From positions 193,501 through 257,500 of the forward strand of contig JAHRBS010000014.1 in the NCBI GenBank assembly GCA_024305745.1: a stretch of 64,000 bases of DNA. Reading direction: 5' to 3'. The stretch is from Polyporus tsugae. Lineage: Eukaryota; Basidiomycota; Agaricomycetes; Polyporales; Polyporaceae. The notes below the pieces were generated by a model. That model was not told the origin of the DNA and searched no databases. It saw nothing but the letters and a program-made list of their open reading frames with translations. Numbering within the stretch: the stretch's first letter is position 1; each line of letters begins with the position of its first letter. Of the stretch, positions 12,629 to 22,285 are shown piece by piece. Made by a program: the position numbers and the translations under genes.

Positions 12629-12719
12629 GTTCTAGTAAACCGGTATGAGGGTGTCAGCGTACGGGTGATCAGTCCGACGTGTTTGAAAAAGATACGAAGA
12701 AATAAAAACACTCAAAAAA
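12629..12719 (-). promoter_or_regulatory. 5' leader of element A, no tRNA-type primer site
   Basis: This 91-nt segment lies between the 5' LTR and the gag start. In element orientation it begins TTTTTTGAGTG directly after the LTR, with no TGG at that position as a tRNA 3'-end primer site would need. The leader of element B shares TTTTTGAGT, CGTATC and GATCACCCG. This suggests conserved priming or packaging signals, possibly the self-priming known in the Tf1/sushi group. Confidence 0.5.
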
Positions 12720-13101
12720 TGTGAGAATCCGGGCTTCCGAGATGTGAGCGTTGAGCGCGATCGTCGGAAGTGCCGGAAACACGAGAGAGTCTTGAGACAC
12801 GCGAGTCCAATGAGTGGGTAGAGTCGTCGTATCACAAGAGCTGGGGCTTGTCCCCGAAGAGTACAGGATTTAAATACGTAGAGAGAACCATAGAACTAGA
12901 GATTGGAAATAGAGACTGATAGAGCACGCGGGAGTGTTGAAGCTCCGAGAGAGTGAGACTGAAAGGAATGGAACAGGAAAGAAGAACAATAGGAAACCGA
13001 AGCAGGGAGGTCGAGGCCAAGGGAGAGAGCACGCGGAGCGTCGAGCGACCGATCGCCGGATAAGGCATATGAGACGCCAAAGGAGACGCCGATCCCTTAC
13101 A
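12720..13101 (-). repeat. LTR of element A (5' LTR)
   Basis: The 382-bp partner of 3938-4319. It acts as the promoter LTR because the gag start lies at 12628, downstream of it on the minus strand. Its outer edge abuts GTACA at 13102-13106. Confidence 0.95.
12869..12876 (-). promoter_or_regulatory. TATA-like element in the 5' LTR of A
   Basis: TATTTAAA on the minus strand, inside the LTR and followed about 30 nt later by a CTTCGGGG…CCCC hairpin. Position and sequence fit a core promoter; the transcription start was not determined. Confidence 0.45.
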
Positions 13102-13106
13102 GTACA
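13102..13106. repeat. Target-site duplication GTACA, right copy
   Basis: This exactly repeats 3933-3937 and directly abuts the right LTR of element A. It shows that A inserted as a unit into element B. Confidence 0.93.
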
Positions 13107-16100
13107 CCTTCGACTCGTCCATGAGAGGGATCGAATGATTCACGTCCCGCAGCGGAGGCAGTGCAGCGCGCGCACCATCCTGGCACAAGTCTGCAGCATC
13201 CTGGCGTAGCTCCTCACGCAATATTTCTAGCTCGTCCTCAAGAATGTCTGCGGCTGCTGATGTCACGACAACCACGTCCTCTCCCTGAACATCGAGTGGT
13301 TCAACAGATCCGACCGACACACGCGTTGGATTCCACGCGATCGCGACTTTGTGCTGGAACAAGAAAGGTGTCCCCAGTATCAAGTCGTAATTGTCGAGAT
13401 TAACCACGTCGAACCGTCGCTTACAGGCTATTCCCTGGTACCCAAAGTCTGCTGTTACTGAGCAGTTAATCTTCGAGCGGAAGCCATGCACTGCAAGTTG
13501 AACAGGTAACGGTTTCGCTAGGATCTCCTTCTTGAGACCAAGCTGATCTACCAGTGTAGTCGACATAAAGTCCGCCATCGAGCCGGTGTCCAGCAATGCA
13601 CGACAAGGCTTGCCCGCAACCCGGACCACGATCACTATCGGCTTCGGAATGCAGCGACTGAAATCCCTTGTACGCATCGCATTCCTCTCAACCGCCGAGA
13701 TCGTTTCACGGACTGACGGTGTGGGCTTAGGCCGCGAGGGACGAGGTTTACCAGCGCGCGACGCACAAAGCATCAGAGTCAAGTGCCTCTGGCGGCGCCG
13801 CTCCTTGGTCTGCAGCTTGTAGTGCAGCTCCCCTTGGGAGAATCCTTCAAGGACCACCGCCAGTACCTCGCGCAAGCAAAAATCCGGCCGGTGGATTTCC
13901 TCGTGCATGACTATGTAGGTTTCGCCATCCACTGAAGAGACCACCTTGTATCCGAGCTCATGCGGTTCCACCCCCAGCATGTCCTGGATGCCCAGCAACG
14001 CAGGATAGTCGGCCCTGAGCAACTCGGTCAAGCGCGCCTGCAACCAGAACTGTGCAGGATGGTAGTCGTCCATCACGCTGGTCACCGGAAAGCCGGAGCC
14101 CCACTCCTCGAGTGTCGGTGCATTTGTCCAATCATTCCACTCGGCCTGCATGATATCAGGTGCGCCCCAACCCAGGGTCTCAAGCTGCTCCTGCGTAACA
14201 CTGTATTGGTAGGGAAAACGCCAGTCGGCACAGTCGCGGATAGTGTCCGTGACCTCGATACAATCGCCATCCGCGTAGAACTCAAAGCGCTTGCATGGAT
14301 CAATGCCCGCATCATGAGCCTCTTGCGGGTCGTGCGCCGTTACAAACATGACTAACAGCTGCTCCACAGCATCTTCCAGGTGCGTCCGGGTCGGCCATTC
14401 GCCCGGCCGGGATCTGTATGCACCCAACTCACCATGGGGGCTGTTGAACTCTACAGCGGCAGTGTCTGTCGACCCACTGCAGGCCGCCCAGCCTTCTGAT
14501 GTTGACCAGGTGCCCGCACTCGACTCAGATGTGGCTTCAGATCGGCCATCCTCGTCATCTAACATAGTCTCGCAGCAAGAGAAGAACTCACTGTCTGACT
14601 CAGCGGCAGCGGGCTCGTCCTTGGTCCCGTCTGTGAGTTGAACAGCCCCGAGGTGAACTGATGAGTCTGCCGCGCGTGCGCGGTCAGCCAGAGCTTCAAT
14701 GTTTGCGAATTGAATGGAGCTCGCGCGGATGTTCGGCATTGTGGGTGCCTTCGCCATGTGCCTCTTAGGGCAGTTATGACTCTGGTGACCCGTCTCCTCA
14801 CAGGAGAAGCACTGTTTGCCCGTGCGCAGCGCATCCATTTGTTCCTTAGTGAGTTCATGCCGCCCTCCATCCCGTGGCTTGTTGTCCTGCTGACGGTTGT
14901 GCTTCCCGCCCGTCTTATGGGCATCAGTCTTGCTATGTCCGCCATTACCGCTCGCCTTGGACTGTTGCGGAGAACCCTTTGACAGGCCCGCGCGAGATTT
15001 GTCCGGCCGAGGGGCCTCGGAACGCTGCTGCAACCGAACAGGGTCGTATGGCGTCTGGCCAGACATTCGGGTCGTGAACCGGCCCCATGTGCGGCCGGGC
15101 ACTTGGCCCTCAAACATCTGTTCCTCCCGGCGCGCGGTCTCGTATGCTTCCTCGCAACAAACCGCGTACTTGACAAGTTTCTTGAGCGCGGTGCGCTCGG
15201 GATTCAACCCATGTTCAATTAGATAGAGACGAATATATTGATGCAGACCGCGCCAGAAAATTTGCGTGATCTGGAAATCCGTCACCTCCGGGAACTGACT
15301 CGCAAGATCCTCCAGTTCTCGTAAGAAGTCCTGAACATTGTTCCGCCCCTGCGTTGTGCGTTCGAAACGAGCGCGCAGACATGCCTTGAAGTCAACGGGG
15401 AAGCAGTAGTTGAATAGCGCGTCAAACAGCCCTTGGACTGTCCACTTAGCCAGGTTCGGCGCGACATGTTTCATGAAGAACTTGCTCGGCTTATCAGACA
15501 GGAACTGGACTAACAACCGTAAGACCAGCTTCTCAGGCAACGCATACACATATGCCCATGTTTCAACCTCGTAAACCCATTCGTCGAAGAGGTCGATGTT
15601 CGGCGTGCCGTTCCATGTGAACGGGGTGTTAATCTTCACACCCTTCAACGCCTTACAAACACGACTGCTCTCCTTCTTCTGCCGCTGATGACGAGCGCGG
15701 TCGCCCTCACTCCGTGGCTTCTTCTGTCGTGACTGCGACACCCGAGCGGAACCGTCAGAGCCCGAGCCGTCCGGGCCCGACGGACCCTGCGTTGAGGCCT
15801 CCAAGGATTCGTCCGAGCTCGTGTGCGAGCCATCAGAGCCATCTGTGTCACTCGGTGAACTAGGCGGGCCTTGACCGCCACCCCCTCGCCCTCCAGCTGC
15901 TGCAGATGGCGTGTTCCCATACCAGCCACCATCGGGGATTTGGGAACTCTCCCGGCGGTACTGTGAAGGAAGAGGCTGCTCTACGGGAGGAGCAGGTCCA
16001 TGAGAGCCCTGGGAGGGCCATCGGGGACCGGGTTTTGGCATGGCTGCTGTCCGGGCACGCTGTGCAGCGTTAGGCAGAGGAGGAGGAGGAGCGGAATCAC

Positions 16101-17112
16101 CACGGGCGTAACTGCGAAGAAACTCGCGCTGTTCCGAGGTGCGTGGTACATCCTTCGCCTTCTGGTGACTAGTGAAGCGTCCGTCTTGCCCTTCCGGTTT
16201 AACCGGCTCGCAGTCTTCCATTACCTCGACAATGACTGCCATTGCTGACATGTCTCCGTCCAGATCCCGGCACTGAGCGTCCGCTTGAGCTGATGCAATC
16301 GACACAGCAATCGCCTGCTGCAAATCGTCGTCCTCACGCTCGCTTGCCGAGGTGTCATAATCACGCCAAAACTCGTCCACCAAAGACGAATGAACATTGT
16401 CTACCTTAGGGAGGACAGGTACTAATGATGAATTAATGTTCCAACTGGCCGGCAAAGGTCCCAATTGGTCCTTTGCCTCACAGAGGTCCACCCATGAAGT
16501 GGAGCCCCACTCCTGAGCAGCGGCGATAGACAGCGTGACCTGCAACCTACGACTAGTCTCGTATGCGACCATCGTCCAGTCGCGCGAAGCCGCCGAGTCG
16601 CCGTTGAGGCACCTCAAGACAAGCTCCATGCCACCCCCATATCCTCCTTCGAGCGACGTGTCCGACTCAGAAGACAGTGCCGTCTCAGGCATCGCCGGTA
16701 CAGCAGATGTAATACCGCTGTCGGCCGCCATGTACATCGCCGCGTTTTGGCTCACGCGCGATACGTCCTGTCCAACATGGGCCCCCGGAGTCGCTTGCGC
16801 GCCGTCCTTCCCAAGGGACTTGATAGCACGGGTTAACGTCCTCGTTACCCGTCTACCCTGCTCTTCCTCCTGAATACGTCTGTACTCAGCCAACCCCCAC
16901 TTGACAGCCAGTGCCAAGTCCGACGAGACGTTGCGCAGGGAGGCCGGACGAGCCCATGTGATGCCAGGCTCGGCGGGAGGGATGAAAAACGAGTGAGGCA
17001 ACTCACCTGAGGCCTCTAGTTCAACTGGGTCCTGGCGTGGTGCGCCAGTCTGATCCGTGCCGGCCACCTTGTTAGAGGTCCGAGCACCCGACTGCGTCGG
17101 CTGATAAGACAT
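13107..17112 (-). pseudogene. Gag-protease part of element B, cut by element A
   Basis: The frame starts MSYQPTQSGARTSNK at 17112 and is open for about 1335 codons to the insertion point. It continues briefly into the LTR of A before stopping at 12832. It contains an acidic/Ser-rich N-terminus, a retrotransposon Gag capsid-like region (NTPFTWNGTPNIDLFDEWVYE … about 15150-15650), a CCHC knuckle CFSCEETGHQSHNC (about 14767-14811) and an aspartic protease LLDTGSMADF (about 13580). RT begins after the interruption, at 3937. No frameshift was found in this half, so Gag itself could still be made. Confidence 0.85.
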
Positions 17113-17212
17113 AGTTGCAAAAAGGAAAAAATTCGTGTGCAGGCCTACAACGTCCGGGTGATCAAGCCGGGCGAGTTAGCACGATGATACGAGAAGGGAA
17201 ACTACTCAAAAA
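17113..17212 (-). promoter_or_regulatory. 5' leader of element B
   Basis: 100 nt between the LTR and gag. In element orientation it begins TTTTTGAGTAG after the LTR and contains TTGATCACCCGGACG, matching the leader of A (GATCACCCG). No tRNA-type TGG primer site is seen next to the LTR. Confidence 0.5.
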
Positions 17213-17576
17213 TGTGAGCTATCGGCGTCTTCGATAGGCGAGCTGGTGGCTTTGAGCGCAAGCGAAGGCCGAGTCGAAGTCATCGAATGACACGAGAGAG
17301 TCGAGACGAGACAAGTGAGTAGGCAAGAGTCGTCGTATCTCGAAAGCTAGCCTGCTAGGGTGGATACATCCAGTGTATATAGCGGTACGAGTATTGAGGG
17401 ACTGCCGAGAAGTCCGAGGGTGTCAGTAACCAAGAGACGAGGGTGAACGAAAGAAACACATGAGAGATAAGGAGATAAAGGAACGTGCGATCGTAAGTAA
17501 GCGAGCGTACATATAATGAGTATCCAAAAAGGGAAATGAGGCCGTATGCGGAAGGGGGAAGCGCTGGTCCCTTACA
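17213..17576 (-). repeat. LTR of element B (5' LTR, 364 bp)
   Basis: It begins TGTGAG and ends CCCTTACA on the plus strand, the same termini as the LTR of A. It lies immediately upstream of the B leader and gag. A TATATA box on the minus strand lies near 17375-17382. The partner LTR is outside the window. Confidence 0.85.
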
Positions 17577-17826
17577 GACCTCTATCTCTTTGATTCCGCT
17601 TCGTACTTTCTTTCTCCTGCACTTGCCGGACACTAGTCAACACCTTTGGCTTCATGTTTGGCAGGCTCACCGCCTTTGGGATGCCGCAACTGACCTCGCG
17701 TGGCCATGTACATACAACACATGTTTATATTGAGGTATACAAGTGCATACTAGGTGAGGTACCTAATGGGAGGGGATGCAAAACGAGGGGATTTTGAGTG
17801 CCATAGCGACAGGAATTCACGACTGC

Positions 17827-20415
17827 TTAAACACGGTGGGCGTGCGCAGTGTAGTATACCGAAACTAAGCCCGGGACCCTCCATGACTTATTGATGTAGC
17901 TATTGATGAGGGCATCCGCCTTTGCAGCCCACCGACCCTCGTTCAGGACGGCGTGCATCGCCTGCGTGTACAACTCGACTATGTCACGGTACTCCCTGCC
18001 GAGCTCGCGCAGCCCTGGGTCATTGTGCCAGCTGCCAATGGGCATGTAGTACCGGCGGGAAACGATGCCGGTGAAGAAGCCGGAGTCCTGAAGTGGTTCG
18101 GGAATCTTGTGTGTGATAGTCGGGATGCCACGACGCTCACGCAGTGTCTCGCGCACTGCTTTGAAGAACTCGGATGTCGATGGTCGGGCGCAGGAGCCGC
18201 GCTATCTCTGGAAGAAGTGCACCATAGTCACGGATCTGCGAAGCGTGGGTGTTAGTCTATCATAACCCTACCACATTCTATCAGAGGGAAAGAATGTACG
18301 GTCATGCTAATAGACCGCGCATGGACGAAGTCGATGCTGCCAGAGTCATATCAAAACTTCTCCGCGATGTCGTGCATCTTGAAGAGGACATTGTGTGGGG
18401 GGTAGCGGGTTGCAATGGGCACTGGAACGGATGGGCTGTCAGATAGCGCAGGCTAAGCGTGGGCGCGAAGAGGGACCCAACCAATGTCAACGCTGTAAAA
18501 CCTCACACGTGGGAACACGCAGGCCATATCAAGCACCCTATTTATACGGCAGTCAATAAAGCAGATACAAACAGTTCGCGGCAGCCCTGCTGGATGATGT
18601 ACCACTTGCCTGTCCCAGTTCCAAGATCCAAGATGCATCTCCGTTCGCCGGAAGTGTCGACGAGTATGTCCCGCACGGGCTCTACATAGAAATCTCCGAT
18701 GAGCCTGCGCAGAAGCTGGTTTAGCCCGTTTTGTCTCTGAAAAGTACCAGGTCAGCTACAGTCAGAGACGCAGGACTAAGAGAGAGAAGGGAGGGGGAGT
18801 GGAGTTGATATGTCCAACTAGTATTTTTGCACAGTGACTTACTTGGTGCTCTTCCACATCCACGGACAGGGGATACGGCGAGCGAGGATGAGCATGGAAG
18901 AGGCGCCTGTTGCATTCTTGGAAATAGTTAGGAAAATCGTCGGCGGAGATTTCAGCAAGACCTTCAGACTTATCAGATTCTGACCTGTCGTCGTCGTCCA
19001 TGTTGTCAGCGTAGTAGTTGTTGAATAGGGTATCCGGAAACACGTTGGCGAAGGACTCTCGTAAATATCCCGGAAAGTCAGAGTCGGGCCCTTGGGCCAG
19101 CGAGTCCTCAGGAAGTGGGTTGGCCGGATCAATGGCTCCTTGTGCGTTCTTGGAAACTCCCTCTGCGACCGTCCCCGCACCGAAATTGATCTTCATTGCC
19201 ACAGTTCCAGCTGCAAGGCAAGATCAGACACAAAATTCTACTTCAAAAATGCCGATAAGGCTTACCCCCATGGTTCACCGGGTTATACTGTACATCTCCT
19301 ATAAACCATTGCATCAGGCTGTTATGATTGAGCATGGACAAAGAACAAGCTTGCTTACTTCCGTAGGATCCATCGTTTGTTCGAAATCGTTGTTATTGTC
19401 GGTGTCACCCTCAGCAAGCACACCTAGCTCTGCTTCATCCAGTCCAGGAGGCGAAAGTTCATCAGGCCCTGCAGCAGCCCTGAACATGCAGAACCACCCC
19501 ATCTGTCGCTTCATCTGGTAATAGTGAATGAAGATACACTGATTGTTGGGTTCTTCATCCGTTGTGGTGCTTTTGCCATTTGCAGTCCCCACCAGCGGAA
19601 TATTCGCTGCGGCGGGTCTCCTCGGTCCAACTTTTTGATGTGTCTGGGGAAGGGACCGGTTTGAGATACTCACGGACATGTTTAGCCCGCCTGCTGAGCT
19701 CAAGTCCACGAAAAGGGTGCCCTCCTTCCTCTTGAAGTCACCCTGGAACGCCGCCACTGCCCATCGAGCAGTCTTGGTCATCCCGCAGATAAAGAAGAGT
19801 TCGTGGTCCTTCAGTCCAAGGCCGTACTTGTCAGAAAATTCCATCCAATGCGGGAAGTGCTCCCGCATGTAGTTGATGATGTGGTGTTTTGACTCGGACA
19901 TGATCTCTGTCAAGCATGCTGCTGGGGAGAACATGAGAACGGCGCCTTGGCTGTCTGTGCACTTGAAGGAGAAGCTAGCCCAGCAGATGCCAGGCCAATC
20001 GGACCACTGCAACATGTTGGGCAAAGCCGTTAGAAATTGCCGGTACTGCAAGCCGCGATTGCACTCACCTGTTAGCCTGAGCTGATCCAGATGCATCGAA
20101 AGTCTCAATTGTTTGGCTATATAGTAGGGGTATCACTGTGACCAACTCAGCTGGGCCCAAGATAACGAGGTTGGACAGATCAAAAGGGACAAAATCCTCT
20201 GGTATATCAGCGTGCACCTGTGTCTCTCTGTCCTCGCTCCTCGTGTTGAAAAGCTGGCAGAACCCGCCGCAAGCCATCCATCCGACATCGCCAATATTGA
20301 CCTCCCTCACTGCTGTTGGGTCAGGATTGGGCTGCCAGAGAGGATAGCTGTAACCTTGCGGGAACAGCTGCTTTGCATAGAGGGGCCATGGATGGTGTAG
20401 CTTAATATTTGGCAT
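17827..20415 (-). pseudogene. Chimeric gene: conserved N-terminal module fused to a SAM methyltransferase (broken)
   Basis: Exon 1 (20069-20415, MPNIKLHHPWPLYAKQLFPQGYSYPLW) and exon 2 (19974 to about 19360) encode the same module as the WD40 gene at 52036. A 22-nt exon (YNPVNHGG) and an exon from about 19213 to 18843 lead in frame into a methyltransferase N-terminus (DFPNYFQECNRRLFHAHPRSPYPL). An intron at 18737-18842 precedes RQNGLNQLLRRLIGD and motif I, ILDLGTGTGKW (about 18620-18655). Further exons give DMACVFPRVRFYSVDI, VPIATRYPPHNVLFKMHDI and the C-terminus ending GLVSVYYTAHAHRV. A TGA at 18351-18353 breaks the core, and the stretch after RLLRP, where the family normally has the GG…EWGR segment, is deleted with a frameshift. 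Family identity comes from recall of Agaricomycete methyltransferases. Confidence 0.75.
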
Positions 20416-20979
20416 GGGGAATTTGATAGCCAGAGCCTATAGGCCAATGACACTGTTGTAGTGACGACTTGGCAAGGGGAGGTGTCGATGGAGGGATAGG
20501 ACGTACATTTTAGGGATCGTGCCACGATGGCAAGGCATAGATTCTATACCGGTACATGAGTGTGGACAAATGACCCTTGGAAACCTAACATCGAGAAGCA
20601 GCAGGGCCTTATCGCCTGAGAACGAGGAAGTCACAGACTCCAGCCACTAAAACGTACTGGCAATCCCTCTCACCCAGTCTCGTGTGGTGTCCCTGATGCA
20701 GGTAAATAAATTAGACTAACCTCTTGGTGGATGCTCTCCAACTGCGCTAATACGTTGCCATGAGGATTTGGTAGCGAAAACACACAGTAAGGGTCTGACC
20801 TGGTAGAGTCGTCCTAGTACTTCAAGGACGCATAGCCTTGCCACGTGTACCATAATATCCAGCGGCGGGACCTTATGATGGTTGGAAGCAGTCGCATCTA
20901 CCTTGTTGGACATCAGCAAGATTCACTTCCCGAGGACGGTCACACACTCACCTATCATAATCCCTACGTTTTAAACGAC
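20416..20979. other. Intergenic, nothing recognised
   Basis: Upstream side of the methyltransferase chimera. Only short ORFs without recognisable motifs were seen; any promoter of the chimera would lie here. Confidence 0.5.
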
Positions 20980-21345
20980 CCGTCCCAACGCCATCCTGAG
21001 CAACACACCGCCCAGTCCTCACTGTAATCGTGAACCACCATCTGTTCTCCATCTTCATTATCCAAGTACAGGCAGGGTGCCCGCAGCAAGAAGAACTGCG
21101 CCATCAACCTGACCTTGCCAACCGTGAAGTCCACCCCTCGCCAAACATGTATCGCCTCATAAGTGGTTGTACTAGCAGTCGTACCCACCACGCGCGGGAT
21201 CCGAGTTGGCACATACAGCCATACTCGCAGACCTGCGTACCACAGGGCCCACTCGAGTGCGAGCCAGCCAAGGTACTACGGGTCTGGGAGGTCATCAAGG
21301 TCGCTGGGCATGGGTGGACCTGAGTGGAGGAAACAGGCATAGAGC
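20980..21345 (-). pseudogene. C-terminal fragment of an NADH:flavin oxidoreductase
   Basis: The minus strand reads LEWALWYAGLRVWLYVPTRIPRVVG … VWRGVDFTVGKVRLMAQFFLLRAP, closely matching the C-terminus of the intact oxidoreductase at 39712-41752 (ERALWYVGLLIWPYIPARFPRVVG … FGEGVDFTVGTVGSMARFFLLPAP). The preceding PPMPSDLDDLPDP matches PPVPSELGDPPDS and is followed by a TAG near 21280. No catalytic barrel region was found nearby, so this is a truncated relic. Confidence 0.75.
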
Positions 21346-21666
21346 TCGCAGCGAAACATGTTGCCAGCCGAGGTCAATGAGAGCCAGATACACAAGCTGC
21401 GAGTCAGATAGTGTTTAGAGAATCTGGGTGACATGGCTGTGTCCTTGTCTCTGAAGGCAGATGATTGATATGACCTTTTTTTGAGGCAGGGAGATATTAG
21501 CTGGACCAGGACAAGGGGGGACAAGGACTCGGATGCTGCCGGACATGCGCCAGACAGCGACCGCTCCTTGAAGCTTAGTCAGTGGATTTCACGGAGTTCC
21601 CATGCTACATAAGGCAGGACCAAGTGGGCTTTCCCGGCCCGTGTTCTTGCTTTCGACTCCTACACC

Positions 21667-21879
21667 ATGGCTGGCGCGGCAGCCAGATGTAAGTTCACTA
21701 ACCAGTGCATGTTCTCCCATTACCTTGCTCTGAACAAGCGGAGCCCTTCTTTTCTTGACCACAAGCTACTGCAGGTTGGCGTAGAGCCCCACAAGCTGCC
21801 ACGCGACGATTCCGATGGAGCACTGAACTTGCTGGTCTTTGCTACACAGGCAATGTTGCAGACTCATCTGAGCTTATAG
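21667..21879 (+). pseudogene. Detached fragment of the conserved N-terminal module
   Basis: A 70-residue ORF contains TNQCMFSHYLALNKR … GVEPHKLPRDDSDGALNLLVFA. This aligns with the module's NDQCIFIHYYQMKRR … AAAGPHELPPPGPDDAELDVLAGG (52036 gene) and CDQCIFFHYFSLKKR (minus WD40 gene). Neither the LFPQGYGYPLW start nor the downstream exons are present. It is oriented opposite to the methyltransferase chimera. The ATG at 21667 may be fortuitous. Confidence 0.5.
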
Positions 21880-22285
21880 GTTCGAAGTATAGTGGAGAGT
21901 TAGGAACTTCATTCGCTGAATCTATAGACCCTATTCCTAGTCATGTGAGTGAACCAGGTCTGTATGGTAGTAATTACAAGTCCATGTAAACGGTGCCATC
22001 AAACGTGGCAGGTTCCATTCGTAGTAATATATTGATCAAGGACCCCTAACACTCCCGGTAGTTTCAGCCATTTCGTGTGGGGAGGGGCAAGGCCTACAAC
22101 ACTGGTGGACAGCTTTGTCAGCAAGCGCCGACAAGGAATACGGTCGTTTCGCCTCTTCCCTCTACTCCCTGTCATTCTCCACTATAATGACTGTATGGAT
22201 ACGTATACGCGACATATGGTTTTAGGTAAACTATGATAATAGCTGGTAGCATAACAGACCGTAGAATTAACGCAATTCTAGCTTG
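21880..22285. other. Intergenic, nothing recognised
   Basis: About 400 bp between the module fragment and the 3' end of the next minus-strand gene. No ORF or repeat of note. Confidence 0.5.

Larger units (their letters stand above)
3938..13101 (-). mobile_element. Ty3/gypsy chromovirus-type LTR retrotransposon A, full length (9164 bp)
   Basis: A complete element with two 382-bp LTRs (3938-4319 and 12720-13101), each starting TGTGAG and ending TTACA on the plus strand (TGTAAG…CTCACA in element orientation). Internal order in element orientation is leader, gag, protease, RT, RNase H, integrase, chromodomain and RGG-rich tail, which is the Ty3/gypsy order. By eye the LTRs differ at only four positions, so insertion is recent compared with the decayed host element B. 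Two in-frame stops interrupt the single gag-pol frame, so this copy is probably not autonomous. Confidence 0.95.
13102..17576 (-). mobile_element. Ty3/gypsy element B, 5' half
   Basis: This part contains the 5' LTR (17213-17576), leader, gag and protease of the element whose pol continues at 1-3937. It is related to element A but clearly divergent: many protein differences, a 364-bp LTR that shares only the termini with A, and a different Gag N-terminus after the first 15 or so residues. GACCT at 17577-17581 is the candidate outer target duplication; the matching copy would lie left of the window. Confidence 0.9.

Noticed and set aside
3938..17112. Three separate retrotransposons
   Set aside because: The matching GTACA duplications and the continuing frame show that the left and right flanks are one interrupted element.
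19974..20068. Frameshift at the first intron of the methyltransferase chimera
   Set aside because: Using the TAG acceptor at 19975-19977 restores the frame, so no lesion is needed in the N-terminal module.
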